DNA of 36,353 nucleotides from Alphaproteobacteria bacterium (GCA_016778985.1 JADHOM010000021.1:1-36353); one strand, 5' to 3'. Positions 16,047-24,740 are shown, counted from the first letter of the stretch. The notes: generated from the letters alone by a model not told the origin. Made by a program: numbers and translations.

Positions 16047-16523
16047 TTATTCTTTGGTAATTTTTTTTGCCTTTGAACTAGCGCCACCATCAGTGGAAGT
16101 AATGCTGATTTTGCGGGGTTTCATGGCTTCGGGAACCTCACGCTGAAGATCAATATGGAGCAATCCATTTTTCATACTTGCGCCATTGATCTCAATGAAA
16201 TCAGCAAGTTGGAAACGGCGTTCAAAGCTCCGGCCAGCAATACCGCGATAAAGATATGTGTTGGCTTTTTCTTTTTGTTCATCCTGCTTGCCGCGAATAA
16301 TCAGCATCTGATCATGAACGGTAACATCAATATCTTCTTCGCCAAAACCGGCAACTGCCATAGTGATGCGATAGCTATCACTGCCATGTTTTTCAATATT
16401 GTAGGGTGGCCAGTTTGACTGACTGTCCAAATTGGTACCTGACATCAGATTATCGACCAGATTGGCCATGCGATCAAATCCGATAGCGGAACGGAATACA
16501 GGGGTTAAATCAAGTGCATTCAT
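16047..16523 (-). CDS. Small heat shock protein Hsp20 (IbpA-like)
   Basis: A 158-residue small heat shock protein, an ATP-independent holdase for unfolding proteins in the cytoplasm. The alpha-crystallin domain covers about residues 38-135, beginning PPYNIEKHGSDSYRITMAVAGF and containing ADFIEINGASMKNGLLHIDL, whose A-x3-NGLL pattern is the family hallmark. A strong GGAGG site lies 7 bases before the ATG. The approximately 130-base leader has a promoter candidate (16662-16690) and hairpins like a ROSE thermometer over the ribosome binding site, so heat control at the translation level is likely. I find no clear sigma-32 promoter. Confidence 0.93.
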   Translation of the reverse strand: MNALDLTPVFRSAIGFDRMANLVDNLMSGTNLDSQSNWPPYNIEKHGSDSYRITMAVAGFGEEDIDVTVHDQMLIIRGKQDEQKEKANTYLYRGIAGRSFERRFQLADFIEINGASMKNGLLHIDLQREVPEAMKPRKISITSTDGGASSKAKKITKE

Positions 16524-16526
16524 TTT

Positions 16527-16569
16527 GCATCCTCCTTAAAGCAATGCTTCTGCCCCATGCGAGAGCAGA
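16527..16569 (-). promoter_or_regulatory. ROSE-like RNA thermometer in the hsp20 leader
   Basis: Read on the minus strand, the last hairpin (16547 to 16527) pairs GCA with TGC around TTGCT-TTA-AGGA. The TTGCT would pair with the Shine-Dalgarno AGGA, leaving the G unpaired or syn, as in the ROSE consensus. A second hairpin, TCTGC with GCAGA (16549-16553/16565-16569), lies just upstream. ROSE elements typically precede hsp20 genes in alphaproteobacteria. The call rests on the motif and position only. Confidence 0.5.
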
Positions 16570-16661
16570 TGAGATTAATGTCGGGCATAAACCGAAATTA
16601 ATGTCATGTGACCATTAGACGGTGTCATGCCGTTAACACCTTTATGGCTGTTAACACGATT

Positions 16662-16690
16662 TATATATGAATGCAAAATTGAGTTTACAA
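16662..16690 (-). promoter_or_regulatory. Putative hsp20 promoter
   Basis: On the minus strand TTGTAA (16690-16685) and TATATA (16667-16662) are separated by 17 bases and would give a leader of roughly 130 bases. Two direct copies of GTTAACAC (16632-16639 and 16650-16657) lie just downstream of the -10, a possible regulator site. Confidence 0.5.
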
Positions 16691-16719
16691 GACCGCTTTT
16701 TCAAAAAAGGGTGCGTAAA

Positions 16720-16941
16720 TTATTTTGTGCCAAGACCGGCAAAACGCTTGTTAAAGCGGGCAACCTGACCACCAGAATCAACAATCCGGTGCTGGCCTGT
16801 CCATGCGGGATGCGACTTTGGATCGATGTCCAGACGAATAACATCACCTTCTTTGCCCATCGTTGAGCGTGTTTCATACTCAGTGCCATCTGTCATGATG
16901 ACTTTGATTGTGTGATAATCTGGGTGTATGTCTTTTTTCAT
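16720..16941 (-). CDS. rpmE: 50S ribosomal protein L31 (zinc-free form)
   Basis: A 73-residue L31 starting [20 protein letters not shown] and ending [11 protein letters not shown]. The frame is open further upstream, but the family start and an AAGGA site fix the ATG at 16941. It contains no cysteine, so it is the zinc-independent ('C-minus') type that does not store zinc, as in many alphaproteobacteria. It lies at the bridge of the ribosomal subunits. It has its own strong promoter (16998-17026). The hsp20 gene follows on the same strand with a separate promoter. Confidence 0.96.
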   Translation of the reverse strand: MKKDIHPDYHTIKVIMTDGTEYETRSTMGKEGDVIRLDIDPKSHPAWTGQHRIVDSGGQVARFNKRFAGLGTK

Positions 16942-16997
16942 CGTAATCGTCCTTATATGCCCATTAATTTGCTTCATTGGACAGAATATAAAGCGGT

Positions 16998-17026
16998 TAT
17001 ATAGCCAAATCAGAGCAACCATGCAA
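16998..17026 (-). promoter_or_regulatory. rpmE promoter
   Basis: On the minus strand TTGCAT (17026-17021) and TATATA (17003-16998) stand exactly 17 bases apart, 57 bases before the start codon. This is among the best sigma-70-type matches in the window. Confidence 0.65.
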
Positions 17027-17097
17027 GCCTAAAGTCATGATTTTCCTGCGACCAATTATCTTTTGCCTTTTTGGGTAAAACCGTTAAGACAGGTATT

Positions 17098-18987
17098 ATG
17101 AATTCACCTAACGATAATAAAACAAGTCAACATTTGCCCAACAGCCAATCAGAGACTCAACAAGAGACTGAACAAATGCGTGCTGATAAGGAAAACCAAG
17201 AGGTTAATAATAGCATCGGTCATACTGGTGTTATTGCCTCTATGCGAGTGTTTTGGCCTTGGATCGTTCCGCATAAAAAGCAAATTATTCTAGCATTACT
17301 GTCTATTGTGCTGGTTGCGGTAGCATTATTATCGCTTGGCCGCGGCATCGCTTTGCTGGTTGATTCGGGCTTTGGTCAAGGCGAAGAAACATTACTGCAT
17401 CGTGCTGTCATGATTTGTGTCGGCATAACGGTGCTTCTTGCCGTCGGCAGTTATATGCGAACTGTCCTCATCAATAAGGTTGCGGAGCGCGTCATTTCCG
17501 ATATCCGAAAAGCCATGTATCGCCATATGATTGGTCTGTCGACGTCATGGTTTGAAAATCGCCGGCGTGGTGATCTAATCTCAACCTTTGCTACTGATAC
17601 GACCATGATTCAGTCTATTTTGGCATCCAGTATGTCGATGGCGGCGCGTAATGTTTTGCTCTTGGTTGGTGGTCTTATTATGGTGATTTTGACCTCGCCA
17701 AAACTAACCCTTGTTATCTTAGGTGTTGTGCCGTTAGTCGTCGTGCCATTGGTTATTGTTGGCAGGATGTTGCGGCGGCAGTCAAGGATAGCCCAAGACA
17801 GAATTGCTGACTTATCAATTGAAATAGAAGAAAGCCTGTCTTCTATTGATGATATCCTCACCTTTGGTCGTGGCGATATCATGATTAAGCGATTTGAGGA
17901 CGCCGCCGAACGAAGCTTTAATGCGTCGCGCAAACGCATTTTATTGCGCGGAATTATGAGCGGTATGGTGATCTTTCTGGTGTTTGCCGCTATTACCTTT
18001 ATCCTCTGGCTTGGTGGCCTTGATTTGCTCCAGGGTGAGATTAGTGCAGGTGATCTTTCGGCTTTCGTTTTCTATTCGGCATTGGTCGCCACTTCGGTCG
18101 GTGCGCTGTCGGATATTGGCGGGGAGTGGCAACGGCTTGGCGGGGCGGCAGAACGCATTGCTGAATTGCTCAAGCAGAATGATTACCTGTCCGAGCCGGT
18201 ATCACCTGTTGCTTTTCCACAAGATATTCCGGCAGATCAAATCAATGATTTTATCAGCTTTGAGCAAGTCGCATTTCATTATCCTAACCGCCCGCAACAA
18301 TCGTCACTAGATGGCGTCAGCTTTACCGTCAAGCAAGGCGAGAACATCGCCATTGTTGGTGAGAGTGGTGCTGGTAAAAGCACTATGTTTAAGATGCTAC
18401 TGCGTCTCTATGATCCGACGGCAGGCAAAATAACTATTGGCGGGGTCGCGCTCAATGATATGACAACGGATGACCTGCGCGGTCATATGGCTGTGGTTTC
18501 GCAAAACGCCTCATTATTTTCATCATCGGTTTATGATAATATCGCATTTGGTAAGCCTGATGCCTCGCCTGCCGCGATTGAACATGCCGCCCAAGAAGCC
18601 AACGCCGCGGATTTTATTGCTGACTTGCCGCAAGGCTATCACACACTTATCGGTGAAAAAGGCGTGCAATTATCGGGTGGCCAGCGTCAACGCCTTGCCA
18701 TTGCTAGAGCCTTGCTTAGAGATGCGCCGATATTACTGCTTGATGAGGCGACTTCTGCCCTTGATTCGGCATCAGAACAAAAGGTTCAAGAAGCGTTAAA
18801 GCAATTAATGCAAAATCGCACAACCATTGTTATTGCACATCGATTATCAACCGTCATCAATGCTGATCGTATTCTGGTCATGGATAAAGGTCAGCTCGTT
18901 GCCTCAGGTGATCATGATGCGTTGCTAGCTACTTGCCCTATTTATCATAAACTGGCGTCCCTACAGTTCATGACGGGCAATTTATAA
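17098..18987 (+). CDS. ABC exporter, fused permease/ATPase (MsbA-like)
   Basis: A 629-residue half-transporter that works as a homodimer in the inner membrane. ATG 17098 is preferred; the frame also opens at TTG 17071. A hydrophilic N-terminal extension rich in Gln/Asn/Glu (about residues 1-45) precedes six membrane helices (about 55-345). The nucleotide-binding domain has Walker A GESGAGKST (421-429), signature LSGGQ (525-529) and Walker B ILLLDEAT (545-552). It resembles MsbA and lipid or multidrug exporters of the ABCB type; the substrate cannot be told. It is divergent from rpmE and ends six bases from the convergent lipoprotein gene, with no visible terminator. Confidence 0.92.
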   Translation: MNSPNDNKTSQHLPNSQSETQQETEQMRADKENQEVNNSIGHTGVIASMRVFWPWIVPHKKQIILALLSIVLVAVALLSLGRGIALLVDSGFGQGEETLLHRAVMICVGITVLLAVGSYMRTVLINKVAERVISDIRKAMYRHMIGLSTSWFENRRRGDLISTFATDTTMIQSILASSMSMAARNVLLLVGGLIMVILTSPKLTLVILGVVPLVVVPLVIVGRMLRRQSRIAQDRIADLSIEIEESLSSIDDILTFGRGDIMIKRFEDAAERSFNASRKRILLRGIMSGMVIFLVFAAITFILWLGGLDLLQGEISAGDLSAFVFYSALVATSVGALSDIGGEWQRLGGAAERIAELLKQNDYLSEPVSPVAFPQDIPADQINDFISFEQVAFHYPNRPQQSSLDGVSFTVKQGENIAIVGESGAGKSTMFKMLLRLYDPTAGKITIGGVALNDMTTDDLRGHMAVVSQNASLFSSSVYDNIAFGKPDASPAAIEHAAQEANAADFIADLPQGYHTLIGEKGVQLSGGQRQRLAIARALLRDAPILLLDEATSALDSASEQKVQEALKQLMQNRTTIVIAHRLSTVINADRILVMDKGQLVASGDHDALLATCPIYHKLASLQFMTGNL

Positions 18988-18993
18988 CGGGCA

Positions 18994-19665
18994 TTAATCA
19001 CTAACCGATTTTACCCGTCCTTCCAGATAGGTCTGGCTCAGCTCATGTGATAACTCAATAGCGCCAGTAAACGCGGTGTCAGCACCTTGCGGCAGATTAT
19101 TAACTCCGACAACACCAGATTGGTCGAGCGCAATATCCTCATTTTGTGTTGATAGTATCAAGGCAACTGTGCCCACGTTTAGAATCGTATCGGTATCACC
19201 ATTACCAAAGTATTTTTCAATACTCCCTCTAAGCATAAACTGATTTTTATCATCACCAATATTGATGCTATGAATGGATAGATGTTGGGTAGAGTGATTA
19301 ATACCAATAGCGACATCGCCGGAAAATTGCGCACCATCACAATGACTGCCAAGACAATTTAACTGCAACTGGCCCATGGTATTAAACTCATGGACGCTGG
19401 TCGATTTCATTGATACAGAATCTAATCTCGCATCACCCCTGACCATCATGCTAAGAGAATGCGACGCACCACCTATATCAGCATTAGCAACAAGGGTATC
19501 AATGCGCGTCGATAGCATTTGATCAAGCATCAGCGACAAATGATCCGATCTATTGTTTCCAACGAAAGGTGTTGGGTTACTATGATCTCGCATATCTAAG
19601 TAATGAGCATTACAACTAGAAAACAGGAACATGAGGCTACACCAGAAGAGTATTTTGCCAGTCAT
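18994..19665 (-). CDS. Putative lipoprotein of unknown function
   Basis: About 223 residues from ATG 19665; a GTG directly before it is an alternative. The N-terminus MTGKILFWCSLMFLFSSCNAH is a basic-hydrophobic signal with a lipobox-like FSSC (Phe at the usual Leu position), predicting lipidation of the Cys and sorting to the outer membrane. The rest is rich in Ser, Thr, Asp and alternating hydrophobic residues (for example QHLSIHSINIGDDKNQFMLRG), suggesting beta structure. I do not recognise a family. It follows the OmpA-like gene after 28 bases on the same strand, so a role with that envelope system is likely but inferred. Confidence 0.6.
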   Translation of the reverse strand: MTGKILFWCSLMFLFSSCNAHYLDMRDHSNPTPFVGNNRSDHLSLMLDQMLSTRIDTLVANADIGGASHSLSMMVRGDARLDSVSMKSTSVHEFNTMGQLQLNCLGSHCDGAQFSGDVAIGINHSTQHLSIHSINIGDDKNQFMLRGSIEKYFGNGDTDTILNVGTVALILSTQNEDIALDQSGVVGVNNLPQGADTAFTGAIELSHELSQTYLEGRVKSVSD

Positions 19666-19693
19666 CACTATCCATAGGTATTATTATTTATTC

Positions 19694-20998
19694 TTAAGAT
19701 GGATTTTGTGATTTTGTAACACGTCTTGTCAATTTAAATTCGATACGGCGGTTTTTTGATCTGGCTTCTGGCGTGTCAGCAGGGTCAATAGGCTGAAACT
19801 CACCATAGCCATTAGCTGCCAGTCGTTTAGGGTCAATGCCATTTTTGACCAGATAGCGCACAACCGATACGGCTCTGGCGGTTGATAGCTCCCAGTTATC
19901 GCTAAACTCATTGGTGAAAATAGGCAGGTTATCGGTATGCCCATCGACTTGCAGAACCCAGTCAATATCATCTGGAATTTGCTGCGTAAGTTGCATTAAG
20001 GCGCTGGCTAATTCATCCAATTGCTTCTCGCCTTGTTGGCCAATATCGGCTGAGCCTAGTTCAAACAAGACTTCTGACTGGAAGACAAATCTATCACCAA
20101 CAATTGTAATATCTGTGCGGTCTTTTAGCACTTCACGCAAACGGCCAAAAAACTCTGACCGGAAACGGCTTAGCTCAACGACCTTGTTAGAAAGAGCTTC
20201 GTTTAATTGCTTTGTCAAATTGGCGGTGACTTGCTTGGCTTCACGGGCTTCTGCTGTTTTTTCATCCAACAAGGCTTGCAATTGCTCTAGGCGTTGCTGA
20301 AGCGCTAGCATGGCTGTGGTCATTTCTAGAATTTCATTGCGGCTAGCCGATAAATCGCGCTTGCTTTGGTCACGTTCGGCTAACAGCGTGGCAAGCCGGT
20401 CTTCCATATTGGCAAGCCGCGCTTCCATATCAGATATCTCAGTATTTGCTTTGGCTTCGGCTTCTTCTGCCGTTGCAACGCGGGTCGTCAGCCCATCAAT
20501 ATTGGTTTGCATCTGGGCTAGTTTTTCGAGCAGCAGATCACGTTCAGCAATGAGCCTGGCTGTCTCGGCTTCTAAGCTGTCGCGTGAAACTGTCAGCGTG
20601 TCTTTATCAGCCGCCAAAGCATCACGTTCAGCCAGCAGGCTAAGCTTTTCTTCTTCGAGGATAAGCAAGGCTTTTTCCATAGATGCTAGGCGATCCTCTA
20701 GGCTTAATGTGTTGGCATAGCTCTCATCTAGGGCAATTTGCAGCTGTTGCCGCCGCAACGAAAGGGCATCATTTTCCTCTCTTTCCATGTTCAAAAGTGA
20801 GGTTAATTCATTAATCTCAAGCCTCAATTCGGTCAGCGTTTCGTCCTGCCCTAACAGCCGCTGGGCGAGGTTTATTTGGATCAAGAAGAACACCATTAAG
20901 ACAAAAATGATGACCATCAGCAAGGTCGCCAGACCATCAACAAAGCCTGGCCAGATCAGCCCCTGATCACGCAGTGATGAACGGCGTGCTAATGCCAT
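19694..20998 (-). CDS. OmpA/MotB-like peptidoglycan-binding protein with long coiled coil
   Basis: A 434-residue protein with three parts. A single N-terminal membrane helix (about 18-44, GFVDGLATLLMVIIFVLMVFFL) resembles MotB/ExbD stator anchors, with Asp20 in the helix start. A long charged coiled coil follows (about 55-290, repeats such as LIAERDLLLEKLAQMQ). The C-terminal OmpA-like domain (about 310-425) has VDGHTDNLPI and SKNRRIEFKL for binding diaminopimelate in the wall. It overlaps the MotA-like gene by one base. Together they look like a proton-driven stator anchored to the wall through a roughly 35-nm rod. The pair is frequent in alphaproteobacteria, where its biological role is poorly defined. 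Confidence 0.85.
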   Translation of the reverse strand: MALARRSSLRDQGLIWPGFVDGLATLLMVIIFVLMVFFLIQINLAQRLLGQDETLTELRLEINELTSLLNMEREENDALSLRRQQLQIALDESYANTLSLEDRLASMEKALLILEEEKLSLLAERDALAADKDTLTVSRDSLEAETARLIAERDLLLEKLAQMQTNIDGLTTRVATAEEAEAKANTEISDMEARLANMEDRLATLLAERDQSKRDLSASRNEILEMTTAMLALQQRLEQLQALLDEKTAEAREAKQVTANLTKQLNEALSNKVVELSRFRSEFFGRLREVLKDRTDITIVGDRFVFQSEVLFELGSADIGQQGEKQLDELASALMQLTQQIPDDIDWVLQVDGHTDNLPIFTNEFSDNWELSTARAVSVVRYLVKNGIDPKRLAANGYGEFQPIDPADTPEARSKNRRIEFKLTRRVTKSQNPS

Positions 20999-22047
20999 TA
21001 ATTTGCCTTTCTGGAAATAGCAGCAATAGCTCTTGATAGGGCACGCAGCTCTGTTGTCATGGCATCAATGACATCTTTGCGGTCATTGGCCATATTGCTT
21101 GCCAGCGTCGCCAATGATTGCTGGAGCGCGTCTAGCCCCTCTGCAACCAGCTGATTTTGATCTTGGTGCTGGCGCAAGGTGAGCAGAGTTTTATTGATCT
21201 CTTGGAGCGTTTGTAGCATTTGCCCACGCTCTTGCTCAGATTTGCTGATATGGCGAGTTAGTTCTAGCATGCGGTCGGCGGCTTCTTCGGATAGCCCCAT
21301 CGAAATGGCGGGATCAAGCCCATCACCGCTGCGATCACTAAACCGCGCCATTGTCGACAGCCAGTCTTCAAGATCAGAATAAAAGCGGCTTGATGCTTGA
21401 CCTAGCTGAAGATCAAGAAATCCAAGGATTAATGAGCCAGCAAGTCCAAATAATGAAGATGAAAATGCTGTTGCCATACCAGATAATGGCGCGTCTAGCC
21501 CTGATTTGAACTCTTTCATTAGTTGTGTGAAGTCGGCGGTTTGGGTATCAATCCCGGAGACAACAAATCCGACAGCCTGAATAGTTTCTAGCAATCCCCA
21601 AAACGTGCCGAGCAAACCAAGAAAGACCAGCAGGCCAATCATATAGCGCGAAATCTCGCGGCTTTCATCAAGACGGACCGCTACGCCATCCAAAATGGAA
21701 CGCATATTCTGGGCAGACATATTGTTAGTCAGGCGGTTTTCATCGGAAAACATTACCGCAACCGTTGCTAACAGGTTCGGTTTAATACCTCGTATTTGTG
21801 ACGATGCATGTTGCGGAGGCATGCCGCCCGAACGCATCATGCGCATCCACCGATATTCAGGTAATAAGCGAGTGGTTTGGCGAAAAATGAAAGCCACGCC
21901 AAGCAATAATGCCATTATGATAAGGCCGTTAATGACTGGATTGCCGAAAAAAGCCCAAGATAAAGGGGCATATAGTAATCCGATAATCCCAAGGATGACC
22001 AAAAGAAAGATCATCATGCGGATGATATATCGTGTTGGGTAATTCAC
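20998..22047 (-). CDS. MotA/TolQ/ExbB-like proton channel subunit
   Basis: A protein of about 349 residues. Three GTG codons occur at the front. The strong GGAGGTGA lies five bases before the GTG at 22047, so translation from NYPTRYIIRMM is preferred over the longer form from 22059. Two N-terminal membrane helices (about residues 10-55) and two later ones (YMIGLLVFLGLLGTFWGLLE and MATAFSSSLFGLAGSLILGF) carry the MotA/TolQ pattern with its conserved Gly/Thr residues. A helical cytoplasmic tail follows. It is co-translated with the OmpA/MotB-like partner and predicted to form the channel of the same stator complex in the inner membrane. Confidence 0.85.
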   Translation of the reverse strand: MNYPTRYIIRMMIFLLVILGIIGLLYAPLSWAFFGNPVINGLIIMALLLGVAFIFRQTTRLLPEYRWMRMMRSGGMPPQHASSQIRGIKPNLLATVAVMFSDENRLTNNMSAQNMRSILDGVAVRLDESREISRYMIGLLVFLGLLGTFWGLLETIQAVGFVVSGIDTQTADFTQLMKEFKSGLDAPLSGMATAFSSSLFGLAGSLILGFLDLQLGQASSRFYSDLEDWLSTMARFSDRSGDGLDPAISMGLSEEAADRMLELTRHISKSEQERGQMLQTLQEINKTLLTLRQHQDQNQLVAEGLDALQQSLATLASNMANDRKDVIDAMTTELRALSRAIAAISRKAN

Positions 22048-22117
22048 TCTCACCTCCACTTATATTGCTATTACAGTATAACAGAATTATTTTGGCAATA
22101 ATGTGAAGGAATAAGAA

Positions 22118-22942
22118 TTATTTTTGTCGACTATTTTTCAACATTTTCAATAGCCCTGAATGCATGGAGCTATTACCTGCCACGATATTGCCAGATTCTA
22201 ACGCTTTGCTTCGCGCCTGATGGTCGGATACCATACCGCCAGCTTCACGCACAATAATGACGCCCGCCGCAACATCCCATATATCCAAACCATGTTCCCA
22301 AAAGCCATCCACGCGACCTGCCGCAACCCATGCCAGATCAAGCGCCGCAGAACCCATCTGGCGCACACCAGATGATGATCCCATCACCGTTTTCAGCTCA
22401 GCAAGGTAATGATCATGCTGCTCATCAGAACCGCGCCCCATAAATGGAATACCTGTCGCAAATAGCGCTTCATCCAGTCGCTTGCGTCCCGCTACCCGCA
22501 ACCGCCGATCATTAAGAAACGCGCCTTTGCCAGCTTCCGCAAAAAAGAACTCATTTCTAATAGGGTCAAAAATGGCGCCAGCAATCAATTTGCCGCCATT
22601 TTTTAAGGGCTTATCAATCGCTGCGATTGAAATTGAAAAATGCGGGATGCCGTGAATATAATTGGTGGTGCCATCAAGCGGATCAATAATCCAAGACGGG
22701 CCATCATTTTCTTCGGGGGCGACAACGCCGCCTTCTTCCATGATGAAGCCCCATCCGGGACGCGCCTTGGCTAGTTCTGCAACAATTATTTTTTCTGCAT
22801 CAAGGTCAGCATTAGAGACAAAATCAGCAACACCCTTGCGTGATACCTGAAGGTTTTCAACTTCACCAAAATCACGGAGAAGCCCACGCGCCGCCCGCTC
22901 GGCAGCCTTCCAAATGACATTAATAAGCGCCGATTGCGCCAT
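22118..22942 (-). CDS. suhB: Inositol monophosphatase family protein (SuhB-like)
   Basis: A 274-residue magnesium-dependent phosphatase. The metal-binding motif WIIDPLDGTTNYIHGIPHF (Asp87, Asp90), the preceding glutamates in IMEEGG (69-70) and the later WDVAAGVIIVREAGG are all present. SuhB proteins hydrolyse inositol monophosphate and in enterobacteria also take part in rRNA antitermination. Whether both apply here is not shown by sequence. An AAGGAAA site lies eight bases before the ATG. It lies 32 bases downstream of efp and 58-70 bases upstream of the MotA-like gene, in a five- or six-gene leftward operon. Confidence 0.93.
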   Translation of the reverse strand: MAQSALINVIWKAAERAARGLLRDFGEVENLQVSRKGVADFVSNADLDAEKIIVAELAKARPGWGFIMEEGGVVAPEENDGPSWIIDPLDGTTNYIHGIPHFSISIAAIDKPLKNGGKLIAGAIFDPIRNEFFFAEAGKGAFLNDRRLRVAGRKRLDEALFATGIPFMGRGSDEQHDHYLAELKTVMGSSSGVRQMGSAALDLAWVAAGRVDGFWEHGLDIWDVAAGVIIVREAGGMVSDHQARSKALESGNIVAGNSSMHSGLLKMLKNSRQK

Positions 22943-22974
22943 GATAATTTCCTTTCAGAGAACGTGTTACCGGA

Positions 22975-23541
22975 TCAGTCTTTTGCCCGTTCCACATAGG
23001 TGCCGTCTTCTGGCTTGATGACAATTCGTGTTCCTGCCTCAATATGTGGGGGAACCATAACCTTAATACCGCCATCTACCATCGCTGGCTTATAACTTGA
23101 TGACGCGGTTTGGCCTTTTACCACCGCATCTGCCTCAAGCACCTCTACTACCACGGTATCAGGCAGTTGGATAGATATAGGTTCATTTATGTGACTGTTG
23201 ATTGTAACCGTCATGCCATCTTGAAGAAACTTAGCTTGTTCGCCTACCATTTGTGATGGCACGGCGACTTGCTCAAAGCTGGTTTGATCCATGAAAATGA
23301 GATTGTCACCTTCGTCATATAAATATGTTGCAGTGGATTCAGTCAGAATGACACGATCGACCGTTTCCGATGACCTGAAGCGTTCATTAAGTTTGGTGCC
23401 ATCCCGAATATCGCGCAATTCGACTTGCGCAAAGGCACCGCCTTTTCCGGGTTTGACATGAGAGATTTTGACCGCCACCCAAAGCCGATTATTATGTTCG
23501 ATGACATTGCCAGGGCGAATGGCATTACCGTTTAATTTCAT
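22975..23541 (-). CDS. efp: Elongation factor P
   Basis: A 188-residue EF-P, which enters the ribosomal E site and relieves stalling at polyproline stretches. The frame is open to 23661, but MKLNGNAIRPGNVIEH at 23541 is the family start and gives normal length. Lys33 stands at the tip in PGKGGAF, the form usually modified by beta-lysylation (EpmA type); no modification gene is in this window. The C-terminal OB domains, ending VMVPPHIEAGTRIVIKPEDG, are complete. It follows the aldolase gene by 10 bases. Proline-rich TolA, encoded in this window, is a natural client. Confidence 0.96.
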   Translation of the reverse strand: MKLNGNAIRPGNVIEHNNRLWVAVKISHVKPGKGGAFAQVELRDIRDGTKLNERFRSSETVDRVILTESTATYLYDEGDNLIFMDQTSFEQVAVPSQMVGEQAKFLQDGMTVTINSHINEPISIQLPDTVVVEVLEADAVVKGQTASSSYKPAMVDGGIKVMVPPHIEAGTRIVIKPEDGTYVERAKD

Positions 23542-23551
23542 GGGATTGTCC

Positions 23552-24481
23552 TTATGCTTTGCCTTTATAGATATCAATAATGTTGTTGAGCAACCCGAGC
23601 GCCTCATCACGGGGACGCTGGAAAGTATTGCGGCCAATGATAGAACCCGTTGCCCCGCCATCTCTTAACTGGCGAATCTCATTAAGCAATCCTTCTGTGT
23701 CTTTTGCCGCACCGCCGGAAAAAACAACCATACGGCGGCCATTGAAACAGCTATCGACAATGTGCCTGATGCGCTCTGCCAAGGTGCTTGAGGGAATATT
23801 ATGCGCCTCATAAACCTGACGTGCCGCATCTTGTTCAAGATATGCGGTTGGCGGCTTTACCTTGATAATATGGGCGCCCAGCAACGCCGCCATATGCGCC
23901 GCATAGGTTGAGATATCAAATCCAGTCTCGCCATCTTTGCTCAATGCACCGCCGCGTGGATATGACCATAAGATAACGGCTAGACCAAGGGCTTTGGCTT
24001 CTGCTGCCATCTCTTGAAACTCTGTCATCATATCAAAAGCGGCATCTGATCCGGGATAGATTGTATAGCCAATGGCGCTACATCCTAGACGCAAGGCTTC
24101 GCTAACTGACCCTGTTATCGCTTGGGTTGGGGCGCTACTGCTTTGGGCCAAAGAATTCGAGGAGTTTACTTTCAGAATGGTGGGGATTTGTCCCGCAAAA
24201 CTATCAGCACCAGCCTCCAGCATCCCAAGCGGCGCGGCATATGCAGAAAGCCCGGCGTCAATAGCCAATTGATAGTGGTAATGTGGATCATAGGCGGCAG
24301 GGTTAGGTGCAAAACTCCGTGCTGGGCCATGCTCAAAGCCTTGATCTACCGGCAGGATAACGAGCTTTCCTGTGCCACCAAGCTTACCCTGCATCAGAAT
24401 TCGGGCAATATTGGCCTTGACCCCAGGGCTATCAGACTCATAGCAGTCAAGGATACGGCGAACATTTCTGGTAATTTTCAT
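23552..24481 (-). CDS. Class I fructose-bisphosphate aldolase (DhnA/FbaB type)
   Basis: A 309-residue aldolase of the archaeal-type class I family, cleaving or forming fructose 1,6-bisphosphate through a Schiff base. The probable lysine is in HIIKVKPP (Lys207, or 209), the phosphate-binding end in VVFSGGAAKDTEGLL, and PVDQGFEHGP (44-53) is the conserved early motif. There is no class II metal motif. GGAG lies eight bases before the ATG. It heads the leftward operon with efp and suhB. With ppdK in the same window it fits a gluconeogenesis-capable central metabolism. Confidence 0.92.
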   Translation of the reverse strand: MKITRNVRRILDCYESDSPGVKANIARILMQGKLGGTGKLVILPVDQGFEHGPARSFAPNPAAYDPHYHYQLAIDAGLSAYAAPLGMLEAGADSFAGQIPTILKVNSSNSLAQSSSAPTQAITGSVSEALRLGCSAIGYTIYPGSDAAFDMMTEFQEMAAEAKALGLAVILWSYPRGGALSKDGETGFDISTYAAHMAALLGAHIIKVKPPTAYLEQDAARQVYEAHNIPSSTLAERIRHIVDSCFNGRRMVVFSGGAAKDTEGLLNEIRQLRDGGATGSIIGRNTFQRPRDEALGLLNNIIDIYKGKA

Positions 24482-24620
24482 CGGGTTTTCTCCATTTTTC
24501 CTACTTTAGAATAGGGCTATGTAAATGGGTTATACATGCTCATAGATCAAAAAACACCCCATCCGTCAATTGGCAGGATAATATATTCGTATTCTTTTTA
24601 CGCCAATATGCGATGAAGCA

Positions 24621-24650
24621 TTGACGCAAGCTTGCGAATCTCTTTATTGT
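24621..24650 (+). promoter_or_regulatory. Promoter candidate with a 12-bp palindrome, upstream of the zapA operon
   Basis: TTGACG (24621-24626) and TTATTG/TATTGT (about 24644-24650) stand 17-18 bases apart, about 95 bases before the first start codon. The perfect palindrome CGCAAGCTTGCG (24625-24636) overlaps the -35 edge and spacer, where a regulator could act. The rest of the 259-base spacer between the aldolase gene and this operon shows no further strong signal. Confidence 0.45.
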
Positions 24651-24740
24651 TATTTCAAGAGAAGTAAGGCAAGTAAATATCCGTAGATAAAACATATTTT
24701 TACTTTGGGTAGTCTGCCTTTTATGAAGGAATGGCGAAAT

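Noticed and set aside
19911-20720. Two plus-strand Ser/Arg-rich frames
   Set aside because: They are antisense to the coiled-coil part of the OmpA-like gene, and their low-complexity composition is a by-product of it.
19694-22047. MotA-like/OmpA-like pair as a Zorya (ZorAB) defence system
   Set aside because: No ZorC, ZorD or ZorE gene is adjacent; the neighbours are housekeeping genes (suhB, efp, aldolase), and the pair is common in this setting in alphaproteobacteria.
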